A DNA stretch of 9,830 nucleotides from SHVZ01 sp044223515 (lineage in GTDB: Bacteria > Pseudomonadota > Alphaproteobacteria > SHVZ01): contig JBGALV010000146.1 in the NCBI GenBank assembly GCA_044223515.1, positions 1-9,830 on the forward strand. Reading direction: 5' to 3'. Positions 1 to 6,439 of this stretch are shown here, in pieces (position 1 is the first letter of the stretch; each line of letters begins with the position of its first letter). The notes below the pieces were generated by a model, which had not been told where the DNA came from, did not search any database, and worked only from the letters and a program-made list of their open reading frames with translations. Both the position numbers and the translations under genes were made by a program.

Positions 1-503
1 GCCGAGGCGCCGAAGCCGAGCCAGATCAGGTTCGAGGGGAAGGCGGCCGAAATGAAGACCAGGGCGAAAAGAGCTGCCTGGGCGACCGCCGTCCCGCTCT
101 CGGCTTGAAGGTAGGTCACGACCGCCCCGGTCGAGACCATCCAGGCTTTCGGATTGACCCATTGAAGCGCCGCCGCGCCGAGGAAGCCGGTCGGCTCCCC
201 GGCCGCCTGCCCGCTGCCGGCCGGGGCCGTCGCGATCTTCCAGGCAAGCCAGAGCAGGAAGGCGGCACCGAGGAACCGGATTGCCGTCATCACGTCCGGA
301 TGCCCGACCAGGACCGCCCCCAGGCCGAGCGCCGCCAGGAACATCATCGAGCCCATTCCCGCGGAGACGCCAAAGGCGCACGGAAGCCCGCGCCAGAATC
401 CGGCCTGCGCGCCGGTCGCGGTCAGCAGCACGTTGCTCGGCCCCGGCGTGATCGCGGCGACGAAAGCGAAGAGGAAGAAGGCAGCGGCCTGATCGAGCGT
501 CAT
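1..503 (-). CDS. LysE/RhtB-family amino-acid exporter, 3' end cut by window edge
   Basis: Inner-membrane permease of the LysE/RhtB family, which exports amino acids and related small molecules; the substrate cannot be told here. Translating the minus strand from the ATG at 501-503 gives 167 codons before the window edge. The N-terminus (MTLDQAAAFFLFAFVAAITP) leads into the family signature TPGPSN (residues 19-24). Hydrophobic segments follow at about 41-66, 72-91 and 137-160, with the conserved motif QWVNPKAW at 114-121. Family members run about 200-210 residues, so roughly 40 are missing. An in-frame TGA lies six codons upstream of the ATG, so no longer start is possible; the ribosome site is weak. 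It lies 56 bases after the adenosyltransferase on the same strand and may be read with it, but nothing else links the two. Confidence 0.88.
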   Translation of the reverse strand, partial: MTLDQAAAFFLFAFVAAITPGPSNVLLTATGAQAGFWRGLPCAFGVSAGMGSMMFLAALGLGAVLVGHPDVMTAIRFLGAAFLLWLAWKIATAPAGSGQAAGEPTGFLGAAALQWVNPKAWMVSTGAVVTYLQAESGTAVAQAALFALVFISAAFPSNLIWLGFGAS

Positions 504-559
504 CGGACGCCCAGCAGGTCACATCACGGGGGCGTGGTCTTGAACTTTGGTGCTGCGGC

Positions 560-1108
560 CTAGCGGTTCTGGCCGGGGACCCAGAGAATGTCCTTGGCAC
601 CGCCGTCGTTCTCGACACGCGCCAGCACGAAAAGATGGTCCGAGAGCCGATTGGCATAGCGGATCGCCACCGCGGAGACTTCTTCCTTCTCGGCCAGTCG
701 CGTGATCTCGCGCTCGGCACGACGGACGATCGTGCGCGCGAGATGCAGATAGGCAGCCGCGGGTGTACCGCCCGGCAGCACGAAGGAATTGAGCGGTGCG
801 AGGCCGGCGTTCATCGCGTCGATCTCCCGCTCGAGGCGCTCGACCTGCGCTTCGGCGACGCGAAGACCGTCGGTCCCCGGCCGACAGAGATCGGCGCCGA
901 GATCGAAGAGATCGTTCTGGATGCGCATCAGCATGGCGTCGGCGGATTTCGACGCGTGCAGCCGCGCGAGCCCGATCGCCGCGTTCGCCTCGTCGACGGT
1001 GCCATAGGCCTCGACGCGAAGCGCATGCTTAGGCACACGCTTGCCGCCGCCGAGCGAGGTGCGGCCCTTGTCGCCACCCTTGGTATAGATCCGGGTGAGC
1101 CGGACCAT
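560..1108 (-). CDS. PduO-type cob(I)yrinic acid a,c-diamide adenosyltransferase
   Basis: Cytoplasmic ATP:corrinoid adenosyltransferase. It transfers the 5'-deoxyadenosyl group of ATP to cob(I)alamin to make coenzyme B12 (cobalamin synthesis, salvage or repair). The 182-residue product has the normal family length and motifs: the ATP-binding loop TKGGDKGRT at 9-17, YGTVDEANA at 35-43, FVLPGG at 109-114, the arginine-rich helix ARTIVRRAER at 124-133, and YANRLSDHLF at 151-160. It is therefore the PduO/MMAB fold, not the CobA/BtuR fold. The ATG at 1108 directly abuts the stop of the small HIG1-like gene with no spacer, which implies joint translation. In many alphaproteobacteria this enzyme sits beside a twin-helix membrane protein (recalled from general knowledge, not checked). 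Sometimes annotated cobO, although that name properly belongs to another fold. Confidence 0.95.
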   Translation of the reverse strand: MVRLTRIYTKGGDKGRTSLGGGKRVPKHALRVEAYGTVDEANAAIGLARLHASKSADAMLMRIQNDLFDLGADLCRPGTDGLRVAEAQVERLEREIDAMNAGLAPLNSFVLPGGTPAAAYLHLARTIVRRAEREITRLAEKEEVSAVAIRYANRLSDHLFVLARVENDGGAKDILWVPGQNR

Positions 1109-1303
1109 CTAACGCGTGAGCAGCATCAGGAGCGCGAAGAGCCCGATCGCGGCCGCCTGTAGGATCACGCGATAGCGCATGAATTTGTTCGAGCGCTGGC
1201 CCGCGCCCTCGCCGCCGCGCGCCATGGTGACGACGCCGAACAGCAGCGCCCCCAGGGTCGCGACCATCGCGATGGCGATCAAAATGACGAAGAAGGTATT
1301 CAT
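1109..1303 (-). CDS. Small two-helix inner-membrane protein, HIG1-like
   Basis: This 64-residue protein has two hydrophobic helices, about residues 4-27 (FFVILIAIAMVATLGALLFG) and 46-62 (VILQAAAIGLFALLMLL), joined by a short polar, basic loop (ARGGEGAGQRSNKFMRYR). This is the layout of the HIG1 N-terminal / 'twin transmembrane' family. Relatives in mitochondria associate with cytochrome oxidase; the role in bacteria is not settled, so I assign none. The loop sequence NKFMRYRVILQ is typical of alphaproteobacterial members. The stop touches the adenosyltransferase start, and the gene begins 9 bases after the barstar stop, so it sits mid-operon. No clear Shine-Dalgarno sequence precedes the ATG, in keeping with coupling to upstream translation. 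Confidence 0.82.
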   Translation of the reverse strand: MNTFFVILIAIAMVATLGALLFGVVTMARGGEGAGQRSNKFMRYRVILQAAAIGLFALLMLLTR

Positions 1304-1312
1304 GGTTCGAAT

Positions 1313-1594
1313 CTAGTCATTCGAGCGCCCGATCACCACCCGCACATCGGGTCTTTCGGCCGCGACATCCTGAAGCGTCGTCAGCAGGCGGTCGGCGGCG
1401 ACGCCGAGTCTTCGACTATGGCGGGAAAATTCCGGCCAGACGATCTCGACCGGCCCGGGGACGTTCCGGGTCAGCGCGTCCCAGAGCGCATCGAGGTTCG
1501 CGCCGAAATGGTCCGGAAGATCGAGCTGGCGGGCGAGATCCATGTAGATCGACTCGACGCCGGCATAGGGACCAGCCAGGACGCAGCGCTTCAC
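1313..1594 (-). CDS. Barstar-family ribonuclease inhibitor
   Basis: Cytoplasmic inhibitor of the barnase-like RNase encoded just upstream. It is 93 residues against about 90 for Bacillus barstar, with no signal peptide. The core FGANLDALWDALT (30-42) matches the barnase-binding helix of barstar: Asp35, Trp38 and Asp39, which plug the RNase active site, are at the same numbers. Barstar Tyr29 is His29 here and Glu76 is Asp76. The C-terminal strand DVRVVIG matches the last barstar strand. The ATG at 1592-1594 overlaps the RNase stop in ATGA, so the inhibitor is translationally coupled to the toxin. Known: barstar protects the producer from its own RNase before export. Inferred: the same role here. 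Confidence 0.93.
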   Translation of the reverse strand: MKRCVLAGPYAGVESIYMDLARQLDLPDHFGANLDALWDALTRNVPGPVEIVWPEFSRHSRRLGVAADRLLTTLQDVAAERPDVRVVIGRSND

Positions 1595-2052
1595 TTCGGC
1601 ACCTCGCGGAAGCTCTTGTAGTGGTCAACCGTGACCCATCGGAGGCCATCCGAGCTCCACACCAGGCGCTTGGGGCCCCTGCTGCCGCCGGCGTAGTCGA
1701 GATCGGCCTCGAAGAAGCGTCGCCCCGGCGCCGTGGGCAGCAGCCCCTCGCGGTTGCCGAAGCGGTCGCCGCCGATGCTTTTTCCGGGCGCCACCTTGGA
1801 AAGATCCACGCCCGGCCGCCAGCCGAGCTTCTCGGCCTGGTCCTTGGTGACGAAACGCGGCGGCAGCCGGCGATCGCGATCGAGCGTCTCGATGGTCTCG
1901 ACAAAGCCGGCGACGTCGCGAAGCCCGGCGGCGCGGGCGAATTGCTCCAGGCTCTCGCCGCGAGCCCAGGCCTGGGTCCCAGCGATGAGAAAAAAAGCCA
2001 GTGCCGTCAGGTTGATGGCGAGACGGCACGCCAGTAGCTTCGCTCGATCCAT
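1591..2052 (-). CDS. Secreted barnase-type guanyl-preferring ribonuclease
   Basis: Extracellular or periplasmic endoribonuclease of the barnase (N1/T1) family, which cleaves RNA after G through a 2',3'-cyclic phosphate. The 153-residue precursor starts with a signal peptide (basic MDRAKLLACR, hydrophobic core to about 26, likely cleavage after AWA at 30). A short linker precedes the domain at about 44-153. The match to Bacillus barnase is direct: LPPRFVTKDQAEKLGW (63-78), VAPGKSIGGDRFGNREG (87-103), FFEADLDY (113-120) and TVDHYKSF (141-148). The catalytic residues Glu115, Arg125, Arg129 and His144 correspond to barnase Glu73, Arg83, Arg87 and His102; barnase Lys27 is Arg62. An active enzyme is expected. 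It overlaps the inhibitor gene by 4 bases, and its own ATG overlaps the divergent J-domain ATG, so its promoter must lie inside that gene. Confidence 0.93.
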   Translation of the reverse strand: MDRAKLLACRLAINLTALAFFLIAGTQAWARGESLEQFARAAGLRDVAGFVETIETLDRDRRLPPRFVTKDQAEKLGWRPGVDLSKVAPGKSIGGDRFGNREGLLPTAPGRRFFEADLDYAGGSRGPKRLVWSSDGLRWVTVDHYKSFREVPK

Positions 2053-2674
2053 GGCTCTCGGCCGATCCTACACCATCCCCTGCCCCTCGGCGTTCCGCGA
2101 CCGGGTGACCGGCCTGGCGTTGCGCCAGGGCGTCAGCGTCGCCGACCTCGTGCGTGCGGTGCAGCTCCTGGTGCCGCCGGCGACGCTGGCCGCGGTGACC
2201 GATCCGGGAGAGCCTTCGGGCGCCGACCGCGAGGACGTGCAGCTCAAGACCGGGCCGTCGAAAGATCGGAAGATGCGCCGGAAGCCGCGCCTGCAGGTGC
2301 GTCTCGCCGGCGAACACGCGGTTCCGGACCTGAGGCGCGCGCTGAAGCTGGCCCTGGACCTCGCCGAGGGGGGCACCTCGATGCGCCTGGAGGCGGCCGG
2401 GTCCATCGACCGCGATGCGCTCCATCGCGAGGAGGTCGGGCGCCTGAAGCTCTCGGTTCAGGCGTTGTCATTCGAGCCGCTGGAAGCCGACATACGCTCC
2501 CGTTCCGAGGCGCTCTACGTGCTGGGCTTTCCGACCTGGTCGACGCCGGACCAGCGCCAGCTCCGATCGCGCTATCGCGCGCTGGCCACCATCTTCCATC
2601 CGGACAGCCCGACCGGCGACAACCTGCGGATGGCGCAGCTCAACGCCGCGATCGCCTTCCTGACACGGGCCTGA
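2051..2674 (+). CDS. J-domain protein (DnaJ-like co-chaperone) with RHH-like N-terminus
   Basis: This 207-residue protein has a C-terminal J domain (about 150-207): ALYVLGF, helix II with LRSRYRALATIFHPD, the HPD tripeptide at 183-185 that stimulates the ATPase of DnaK-type Hsp70, and a closing helix MAQLNAAIAFLTRA. There is no G/F linker or zinc-finger domain, so it is a type-III J protein. Residues 6-40 (SYTIPCPSAFRDRV, then LALRQGVSVADLVRAVQLL) read like a ribbon-helix-helix strand plus two helices, though this is only pattern resemblance. The middle (55-145) is charged and unassigned. The frame is open far upstream because of high GC; I chose the ATG at 2051 because it gives the compact SYTIPCPSAF N-terminus, and it overlaps the RNase start on the other strand. 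The hydroxylase gene follows 19 bases after its stop. The client and role are unknown. Confidence 0.82.
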   Translation: MALGRSYTIPCPSAFRDRVTGLALRQGVSVADLVRAVQLLVPPATLAAVTDPGEPSGADREDVQLKTGPSKDRKMRRKPRLQVRLAGEHAVPDLRRALKLALDLAEGGTSMRLEAAGSIDRDALHREEVGRLKLSVQALSFEPLEADIRSRSEALYVLGFPTWSTPDQRQLRSRYRALATIFHPDSPTGDNLRMAQLNAAIAFLTRA

Positions 2675-2693
2675 CCAAGGTAGACTTGGACCG

Positions 2694-3928
2694 ATGACGG
2701 AAACGCTTCGAACCGAGGTCGTGGTGGTCGGCGGCGGGCTGGTCGGGCTCTCGCTCGGCCATGCGCTCGCCAGCGCCGGTATCGAGGTCGCCGTGGTCGA
2801 CCGAGAGGAACCGGCGATCGCGGCCAACGACGCCTATGACGGCCGCGCTTTCGCGCTCTCTTATGGGTCGCGACGCATCCTGGAAGGGTTAGGGCTCTGG
2901 CAGGAGATGGCGGCGAACGCGGCGCCGATCCTCGATATCCGCGTGACCGACGGGCCGTCGCTGCTGTTCCTTCACTACGACCACCGCGAGGTCGGCGGGG
3001 AGCCGCTCGGCCACATCGGCCGCTCGGCCACATCGTCGAGTCGCGCTTCGTCCGTCGTGCGCTGCTCGGCGGACTCGCGCGGCGGCCGCGCCTCAAGCTC
3101 ATCGCACCGGAAGCAGTCATGCGGCTCGAGCGTGGCAAGGCCGGTGTCACCGCGCATCTCTCCAAGGGCCAGCGGATCGAGGCGCGGCTCGCGGTCGCCG
3201 CCGATGGCCGCGGTTCGCCGATCCGCCGGTCCGCCGGGATCGGCGCGATCGAATGGGGCTATTCGCAGACCGCGATCGTCTGCACCGTAGCGCTTACCCG
3301 TCCGCACGACGGCGTCGCGCATGAGCGCTTCCTTCCCGTAGGGCCCTTCGCGCTGCTGCCGCTGCCCGGCGACTACTCCTCGGTCGTGTGGACCGAGCGC
3401 AACGAGGTCGCGCCGGCGATGATGGCGCTCGACGACGACGCCTTTTCGGAGGCGATGACGCGCCGCTTCGGCGAAGCGCTGGGGCCGCTTCGCGTCTTCG
3501 GCAGGCGCTGGTCCTATCCGCTCGGGTTGCTGATCGCCGAACGCTTCGTCGCGGATCGCCTCGCCCTCGTGGGCGACGCGGCGCACGCGATGCATCCGCT
3601 GGCCGGTCAAGGCCTCAACCTCGCGATCCGCGACGTCGCGGCACTGGCCGAGGTCGTGGTGGACGCGCACCGCCTCGGCCTCGACATCGGCGGCGCCGAT
3701 GTACTCGACCGCTATGCCTCGTGGCGTCGCCTCGACACGCTGACGCTGCTCGCCGTAACCGACGGGCTCAACCGACTCTTCTCGAACGACCTGGGCCCGC
3801 TCCGTCTCGTCAGAGACCTCGGGCTCGCCGCGGTCGATCGCATGCCGGCGCTGAAGCGCCTGTTCATGCGTCACGCGATGGGAACGGTCGGCGACCTGCC
3901 GCGCCTCGCGCGCGGCGAGGTACTCTAG
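2694..3928 (+). pseudogene. UbiH/UbiF/VisC/COQ6-family FAD hydroxylase, frameshifted by a 17-bp tandem duplication
   Basis: FAD-dependent aromatic hydroxylase of the ubiquinone-ring hydroxylation family; which ring position cannot be told. Frame 1 (from ATG 2694) has the FAD-binding VVVVGGGLVGLSLGHALA and AVVDRE. Frame 3 (to TAG 3928) has the DG motif AVAADGRGSPIR near 3190-3220, then GDAAHAMHPLAGQGLNLAI near 3570-3630 and a typical UbiH-type C-terminus. The frames are split by the duplication at 3002-3035. Deleting one 17-bp copy joins them as EPLGHIVESRFVRRALLGGL, the expected family sequence, giving a 405-residue protein of normal length. As it stands, translation runs out of frame after about residue 108 and stops at 3290 (198 residues). 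A second piece could start at ATG 3119 (269 residues) but would lack the FAD-binding N-terminus. It is either a real mutation, a reversible slippage state, or a sequencing/assembly error. Confidence 0.9.
3002..3035 (+). repeat. Exact 17-bp direct tandem duplication inside the hydroxylase gene
   Basis: The unit GCCGCTCGGCCACATCG occurs twice back to back, at 3002-3018 and 3019-3035. The flanking bases differ, so the repeat is exactly two units. Because 17 is not a multiple of 3, it shifts the reading frame. Removing either copy restores the hydroxylase frame without changing another base. Confidence 0.97.
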
Positions 3929-3932
3929 CGCG

Positions 3933-4307
3933 TCAAACGGCGCCGCTCGGGCGCTGAACGTTCGCGACGACCGAGAGCAGCCGGCGACGGCCGGAGAGCT
4001 CGACCGTCCGGCCGAGGCGCTCAAGCGCTGGCGCCGCCGGGTCGTGGCACTGCTCGGCGAGCTCGCGCAAGCGTCCGCCGATCTTCAGGAGCCGCCGCGC
4101 CTCCTCGCTGTCGGACGAGCCGATTCGGCCACCAGCGCGGCAATCCACCCGAGATTCACGCGACAGAAGCGTGTCCAGCGCCGCGGAGATCCCGCCGTAC
4201 TGCTTCGGCGCCTGCACAGCCTCGAGCGCCTCGCCCCCGAGCGCAATCAGGCGGAGCCGCGGCATGCCGATGCTGCCGTTCACTTTTTCGACTTGCTTCT
4301 TGTTCAT
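3933..4307 (-). CDS. Hypothetical protein, 124 residues
   Basis: I do not recognise the family. Minus-strand codons from the ATG at 4305-4307 to the TGA at 3933-3935 show the G/C-rich third positions of the neighbouring genes, and the opposite-strand frame over most of it reads less like a protein, so I take it as real. The product begins MNKKQVEKVNGSIG, has no signal peptide or membrane segment, and ends with a helical, arginine-rich stretch (about 75-118: RRLLKIGGRLRELAEQC, LERLGRTVELSGRRRLLSVV). A TTG 27 bases upstream (4334) is in frame, but GGGG just before the ATG favours 4307. It converges on the hydroxylase gene with a 4-base gap and diverges from the 4457 gene across a 149-base gap that holds a perfect inverted repeat. 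A small cytoplasmic or regulatory protein is possible, but nothing shows it. Confidence 0.6.
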   Translation of the reverse strand: MNKKQVEKVNGSIGMPRLRLIALGGEALEAVQAPKQYGGISAALDTLLSRESRVDCRAGGRIGSSDSEEARRLLKIGGRLRELAEQCHDPAAPALERLGRTVELSGRRRLLSVVANVQRPSGAV

Positions 4308-4347
4308 TAGGAAGATCCCCAACCGATCCTCCAACCCTCGACTGTCC

Positions 4348-4366
4348 GGATTCCGGAATCCCGGAA
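4348..4366. promoter_or_regulatory. Inverted repeat, candidate operator in a divergent gap
   Basis: Positions 4351-4366 read TTCCGGAATCCCGGAA, a perfect TTCCGG-N4-CCGGAA dyad. It overlaps a perfect 14-bp palindrome, GGATTCCGGAATCC, at 4348-4361. It lies 43 bases upstream of the 4307 start (minus) and 90 bases upstream of the 4457 start (plus). The same dyad recurs in the gap upstream of the PAS-like gene. A TATATA stretch at 4408-4413 might be part of a promoter for the plus-strand gene, but I see no good -35 partner. The role as an operator is inferred. Confidence 0.5.
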
Positions 4367-4445
4367 AACCGTTCCACGGCGCCGGCCCGACGCCGCGGCC
4401 GATCCACTATATACGGTCGTGGAGGAGACTTTTTCTTCAACATAT

Positions 4446-4450
4446 GGGGA
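4446..4450 (+). promoter_or_regulatory. Ribosome binding site for the 4457 gene
   Basis: GGGGA stands 6 bases before the ATG at 4457. This fixes the start, since the ATG at 4444 belongs to another frame and the ATG at 4452 is followed at once by a stop. A second purine-rich stretch, GGAGGAG at 4421-4427, is too far away. Confidence 0.5.
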
Positions 4451-4456
4451 TATGCC

Positions 4457-5239
4457 ATGACCGCCGCCCGCGCCACGCGTCCAGAACCCCGCCCTCAACT
4501 GACGACACGACTTCCAGATTGGTTCGAGGCCATTCACGACCCGGACGGCCGGCTCGCCCGCAACGTCCTGCGCCTCGACCAGCTCGCCGCGAAACGGGGC
4601 GTCCGGCTCTATCCGCAGACCGACTTTCGCGCGCTCAAGACGATAGCGGACGAGAACCGAAGCGAGGGAACGGTGCTGATGCCGCACGTCGATCCCACCT
4701 ATTCAACGGTGACCGAAGAGAACGGCTTCTGGATCCTGGGTGTCGACGAGCGGGGCGACGTCGCGTTGACGGTCGCGGGCCGCTATTACGACTTCACCGG
4801 CTCCAGCCTGGCAGAGGAGCTCAGAAGTTTCCGCTTCTTCTACGACGAGCCCGCGCGCTTCGTGACGCCCGAATGCTACTGCAGGCCGCCGGCCGATGCC
4901 GAGTTGCTCAGAGGCCCGTCATTCGCCTCCGGCACGCTCTGGGTGCGCAAGGACCTTCGAGGTCCCGACGAGAACGGCATCCAGCTCTCGAGGATCATGG
5001 GGCCTCTAAACCGGTCTGTCGGGATCGCGCGATGGTGGCCGGAGGTGGTCTTCACCTTCTCGCGCTACGAGCTCTACAACCGCGGCGTCGTCGGGAGGTT
5101 CGGCTACGCGCACGAAGCCTTCGACATCGAGTGGCGGCTGCACTACGGCGTCGTTCCGACCTCGGGAATGTTCTGGCTAACGCGCGACGAGATGCTGGAG
5201 CTCGCAGCGGGCGACTTCAGGCAGCCTGCGGCAGCGTAG
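4457..5239 (+). CDS. Conserved-looking protein of unknown function, 260 residues
   Basis: I cannot name the family. It is a soluble, aromatic-rich protein with no signal peptide or membrane helix. Notable stretches are PDWFEAIHDPDGRLARNVLRLDQL (about 20-43), LMPHVDPTYSTVTEENGFWILGV (74-96), an acidic and aromatic segment RYYDFTGSSLAEELRSFRFFYDEPARFVTPECYC (109-142), and a C-terminal half with LSRIMGPLNRSVGIARWWPE (177-196), VFTFSRYELYNRG (198-210) and the end WRLHYGVVPTSGMFWLTRDEML (226-247). Such Trp/Tyr/Phe-rich blocks suggest a compact enzyme-like domain; a GNAT-like or other ligand-binding fold is only a guess. Its 3' end overlaps the convergent PAS-like gene by 23 bases. Codon use matches the neighbours, so there is no sign of recent transfer. 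Confidence 0.85.
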   Translation: MTAARATRPEPRPQLTTRLPDWFEAIHDPDGRLARNVLRLDQLAAKRGVRLYPQTDFRALKTIADENRSEGTVLMPHVDPTYSTVTEENGFWILGVDERGDVALTVAGRYYDFTGSSLAEELRSFRFFYDEPARFVTPECYCRPPADAELLRGPSFASGTLWVRKDLRGPDENGIQLSRIMGPLNRSVGIARWWPEVVFTFSRYELYNRGVVGRFGYAHEAFDIEWRLHYGVVPTSGMFWLTRDEMLELAAGDFRQPAAA

Positions 5240-6365
5240 GTTCGCTCGTGCAGAGGATGAAGACCTTGCCGCGCGCGTTCTTGAACGGAAAGAGAAGCCG
5301 CCGGTAGCACAGCTCCATCGGCGGCGCCTTCCGTTGCAGGATCAGAGCCCGGACGTCCTCGACCACGGGCTCTCCCGCGGCTTCGGCGCGATCGTAGGCG
5401 AGCTGGCACCAGCCGCCGTAGTCGCGGTCGGGACCTTTCCGAATATCGGTTCCGACCAGGCTACGGCGCTCTTCATCGGTGTAGCAGACGATGTTCCGGC
5501 CGATATGGCCGGTGCTCCAGCCGTTCCGTCTCCCTTGGCCGTGCCCGCTGACTCCGACCGCGAAGCCGGTCTTTCCGGTCGGATCGGACTCGGCGAAGCC
5601 AACCAGCGCATCGACGTCGTTGCCCTGCTCGAGCGCGCGTGTCCGGTAGAGAACATCGACGAGGCTCGAGTGCTTGTCGCGAAACAGGACTGACAAGGGC
5701 CGCCGGAGCGCGACGAAGCGCTGCGTGCCGAGCAACTCCACCTTGCTGACAAGGGAGCTGATCCGTTCCGCGGCATAGATCCCGGAGGCACACGGCTCCT
5801 CGTCCCAGCTCTGTTCGTTGCGGACATGGAGAACGACGGCGAGCGTCGGCAGAGCCGTCAGCAGGTCGTAAAGGGCGCCGAGGGCCTTCGTCTGCGCCAT
5901 GCGAGGCGCCAGCCGGACGTGGACACGTCCCGGCTCGTGGCGGACCTCGATCCATCCGAGATTACGCACGGCAAAGCTTGCCATGTCGAAATCGGCGGCG
6001 GCGCTGGCACCGAGAAGATCCCGGAATTCATGCGAGCCGGCCGGCCAGACACGGCCGTTCTCGTCGTAGACGACGTGGATCGGCACTCTCTGCCGGAGCG
6101 CGGCATCGGGCGGAACGAGGGTGAGCTTGGTGGAGACGCGGGAGTCGACCCGGCCACGGATGCTGTCGACCTCATGCGCCGGGGGGACCTCGATCTCGCC
6201 GTACCAGTAGCGCTTGCAGCGGCCGTAGGTGAGCCCAAGGAAGCGCGCGGCACGCGAGATCGCCGCCTTCACGCTTTCGCCGGCGCGTGCGGGTTCCGCC
6301 GCGCGACGGACCAATTCGCGCATCTCGTCGCGGAGCTGCCCGGAATCGATGTCCGGTCGACGCAT
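5217..6365 (-). CDS. Putative HTH/PAS-like regulatory or sensor protein, 382 residues
   Basis: Function unknown; the domain reading is tentative. The N-terminus (about 31-60: SVKAAISRAARFLGLTYGRC then KRYWYGEIEV) looks like a helix-turn-helix. The middle region has PIHVVYDENGRVWPAGSHEF (95-114) and a hydrophobic strand/helix block ALYDLLTALPTLAVVLHVRN (164-183). The C-terminal third (about 230-375) reads like a PAS-type sensory domain: RDKHSSLVDVLYRTRALEQG, the glycine-rich GVSGHGQGRRNGWSTGHIGRN, then YGGWCQLAYDRAEAAGEP, and strands MELCYRRLLFPFKN and KVFILCTS. That arrangement would suit a ligand-sensing transcription factor. The start at ATG 6365 is preceded by AAGGGTGG at about the right distance. 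Two copies of the TTCCGG-N4-CCGGAA-type dyad lie 74 and 129 bases upstream, compatible with self-regulation. Its stop lies inside the convergent 4457 gene. Confidence 0.8.
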   Translation of the reverse strand: MRRPDIDSGQLRDEMRELVRRAAEPARAGESVKAAISRAARFLGLTYGRCKRYWYGEIEVPPAHEVDSIRGRVDSRVSTKLTLVPPDAALRQRVPIHVVYDENGRVWPAGSHEFRDLLGASAAADFDMASFAVRNLGWIEVRHEPGRVHVRLAPRMAQTKALGALYDLLTALPTLAVVLHVRNEQSWDEEPCASGIYAAERISSLVSKVELLGTQRFVALRRPLSVLFRDKHSSLVDVLYRTRALEQGNDVDALVGFAESDPTGKTGFAVGVSGHGQGRRNGWSTGHIGRNIVCYTDEERRSLVGTDIRKGPDRDYGGWCQLAYDRAEAAGEPVVEDVRALILQRKAPPMELCYRRLLFPFKNARGKVFILCTSEPTLPQAA

Positions 6366-6439
6366 GCCACCACCCTTTCGGGGCGATGTTGCCAGCCGAG
6401 AATCAAGCTGGTCAACGATTTAGGGGGAGAATTAGAGTG

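Noticed and set aside
105..563. Plus-strand frame over the left edge
   Set aside because: Shadow of the partial LysE-family gene, whose minus-strand translation has the TPGP signature and membrane helices.
1733..2050. Upstream extension of the J-domain frame
   Set aside because: The frame is open only because of base composition. This stretch is the RNase gene on the other strand, and the protein-like N-terminus begins at 2051.
3119..3928. Stand-alone 269-residue hydroxylase from the ATG at 3119
   Set aside because: It would lack the N-terminal FAD-binding half of the Rossmann fold. The ATG is an internal Met of the restored full-length protein.
2975..4024. Long open minus-strand frame (about 349 codons) opposite the hydroxylase
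   Set aside because: Antisense shadow of a GC-rich gene. Its translation is arginine/glutamate-rich without family motifs, while the plus strand has clear FAD-binding motifs.
4401..4416. Promoter -10 box TATATA upstream of the 4457 gene
   Set aside because: No acceptable -35 element at a normal distance; mentioned only as a possibility, not called as a promoter.
4171..5307. Plus-strand frame of about 378 codons
   Set aside because: It runs through the 4457 gene in another frame and crosses the intergenic gap. The translation is a low-complexity arginine-rich string.
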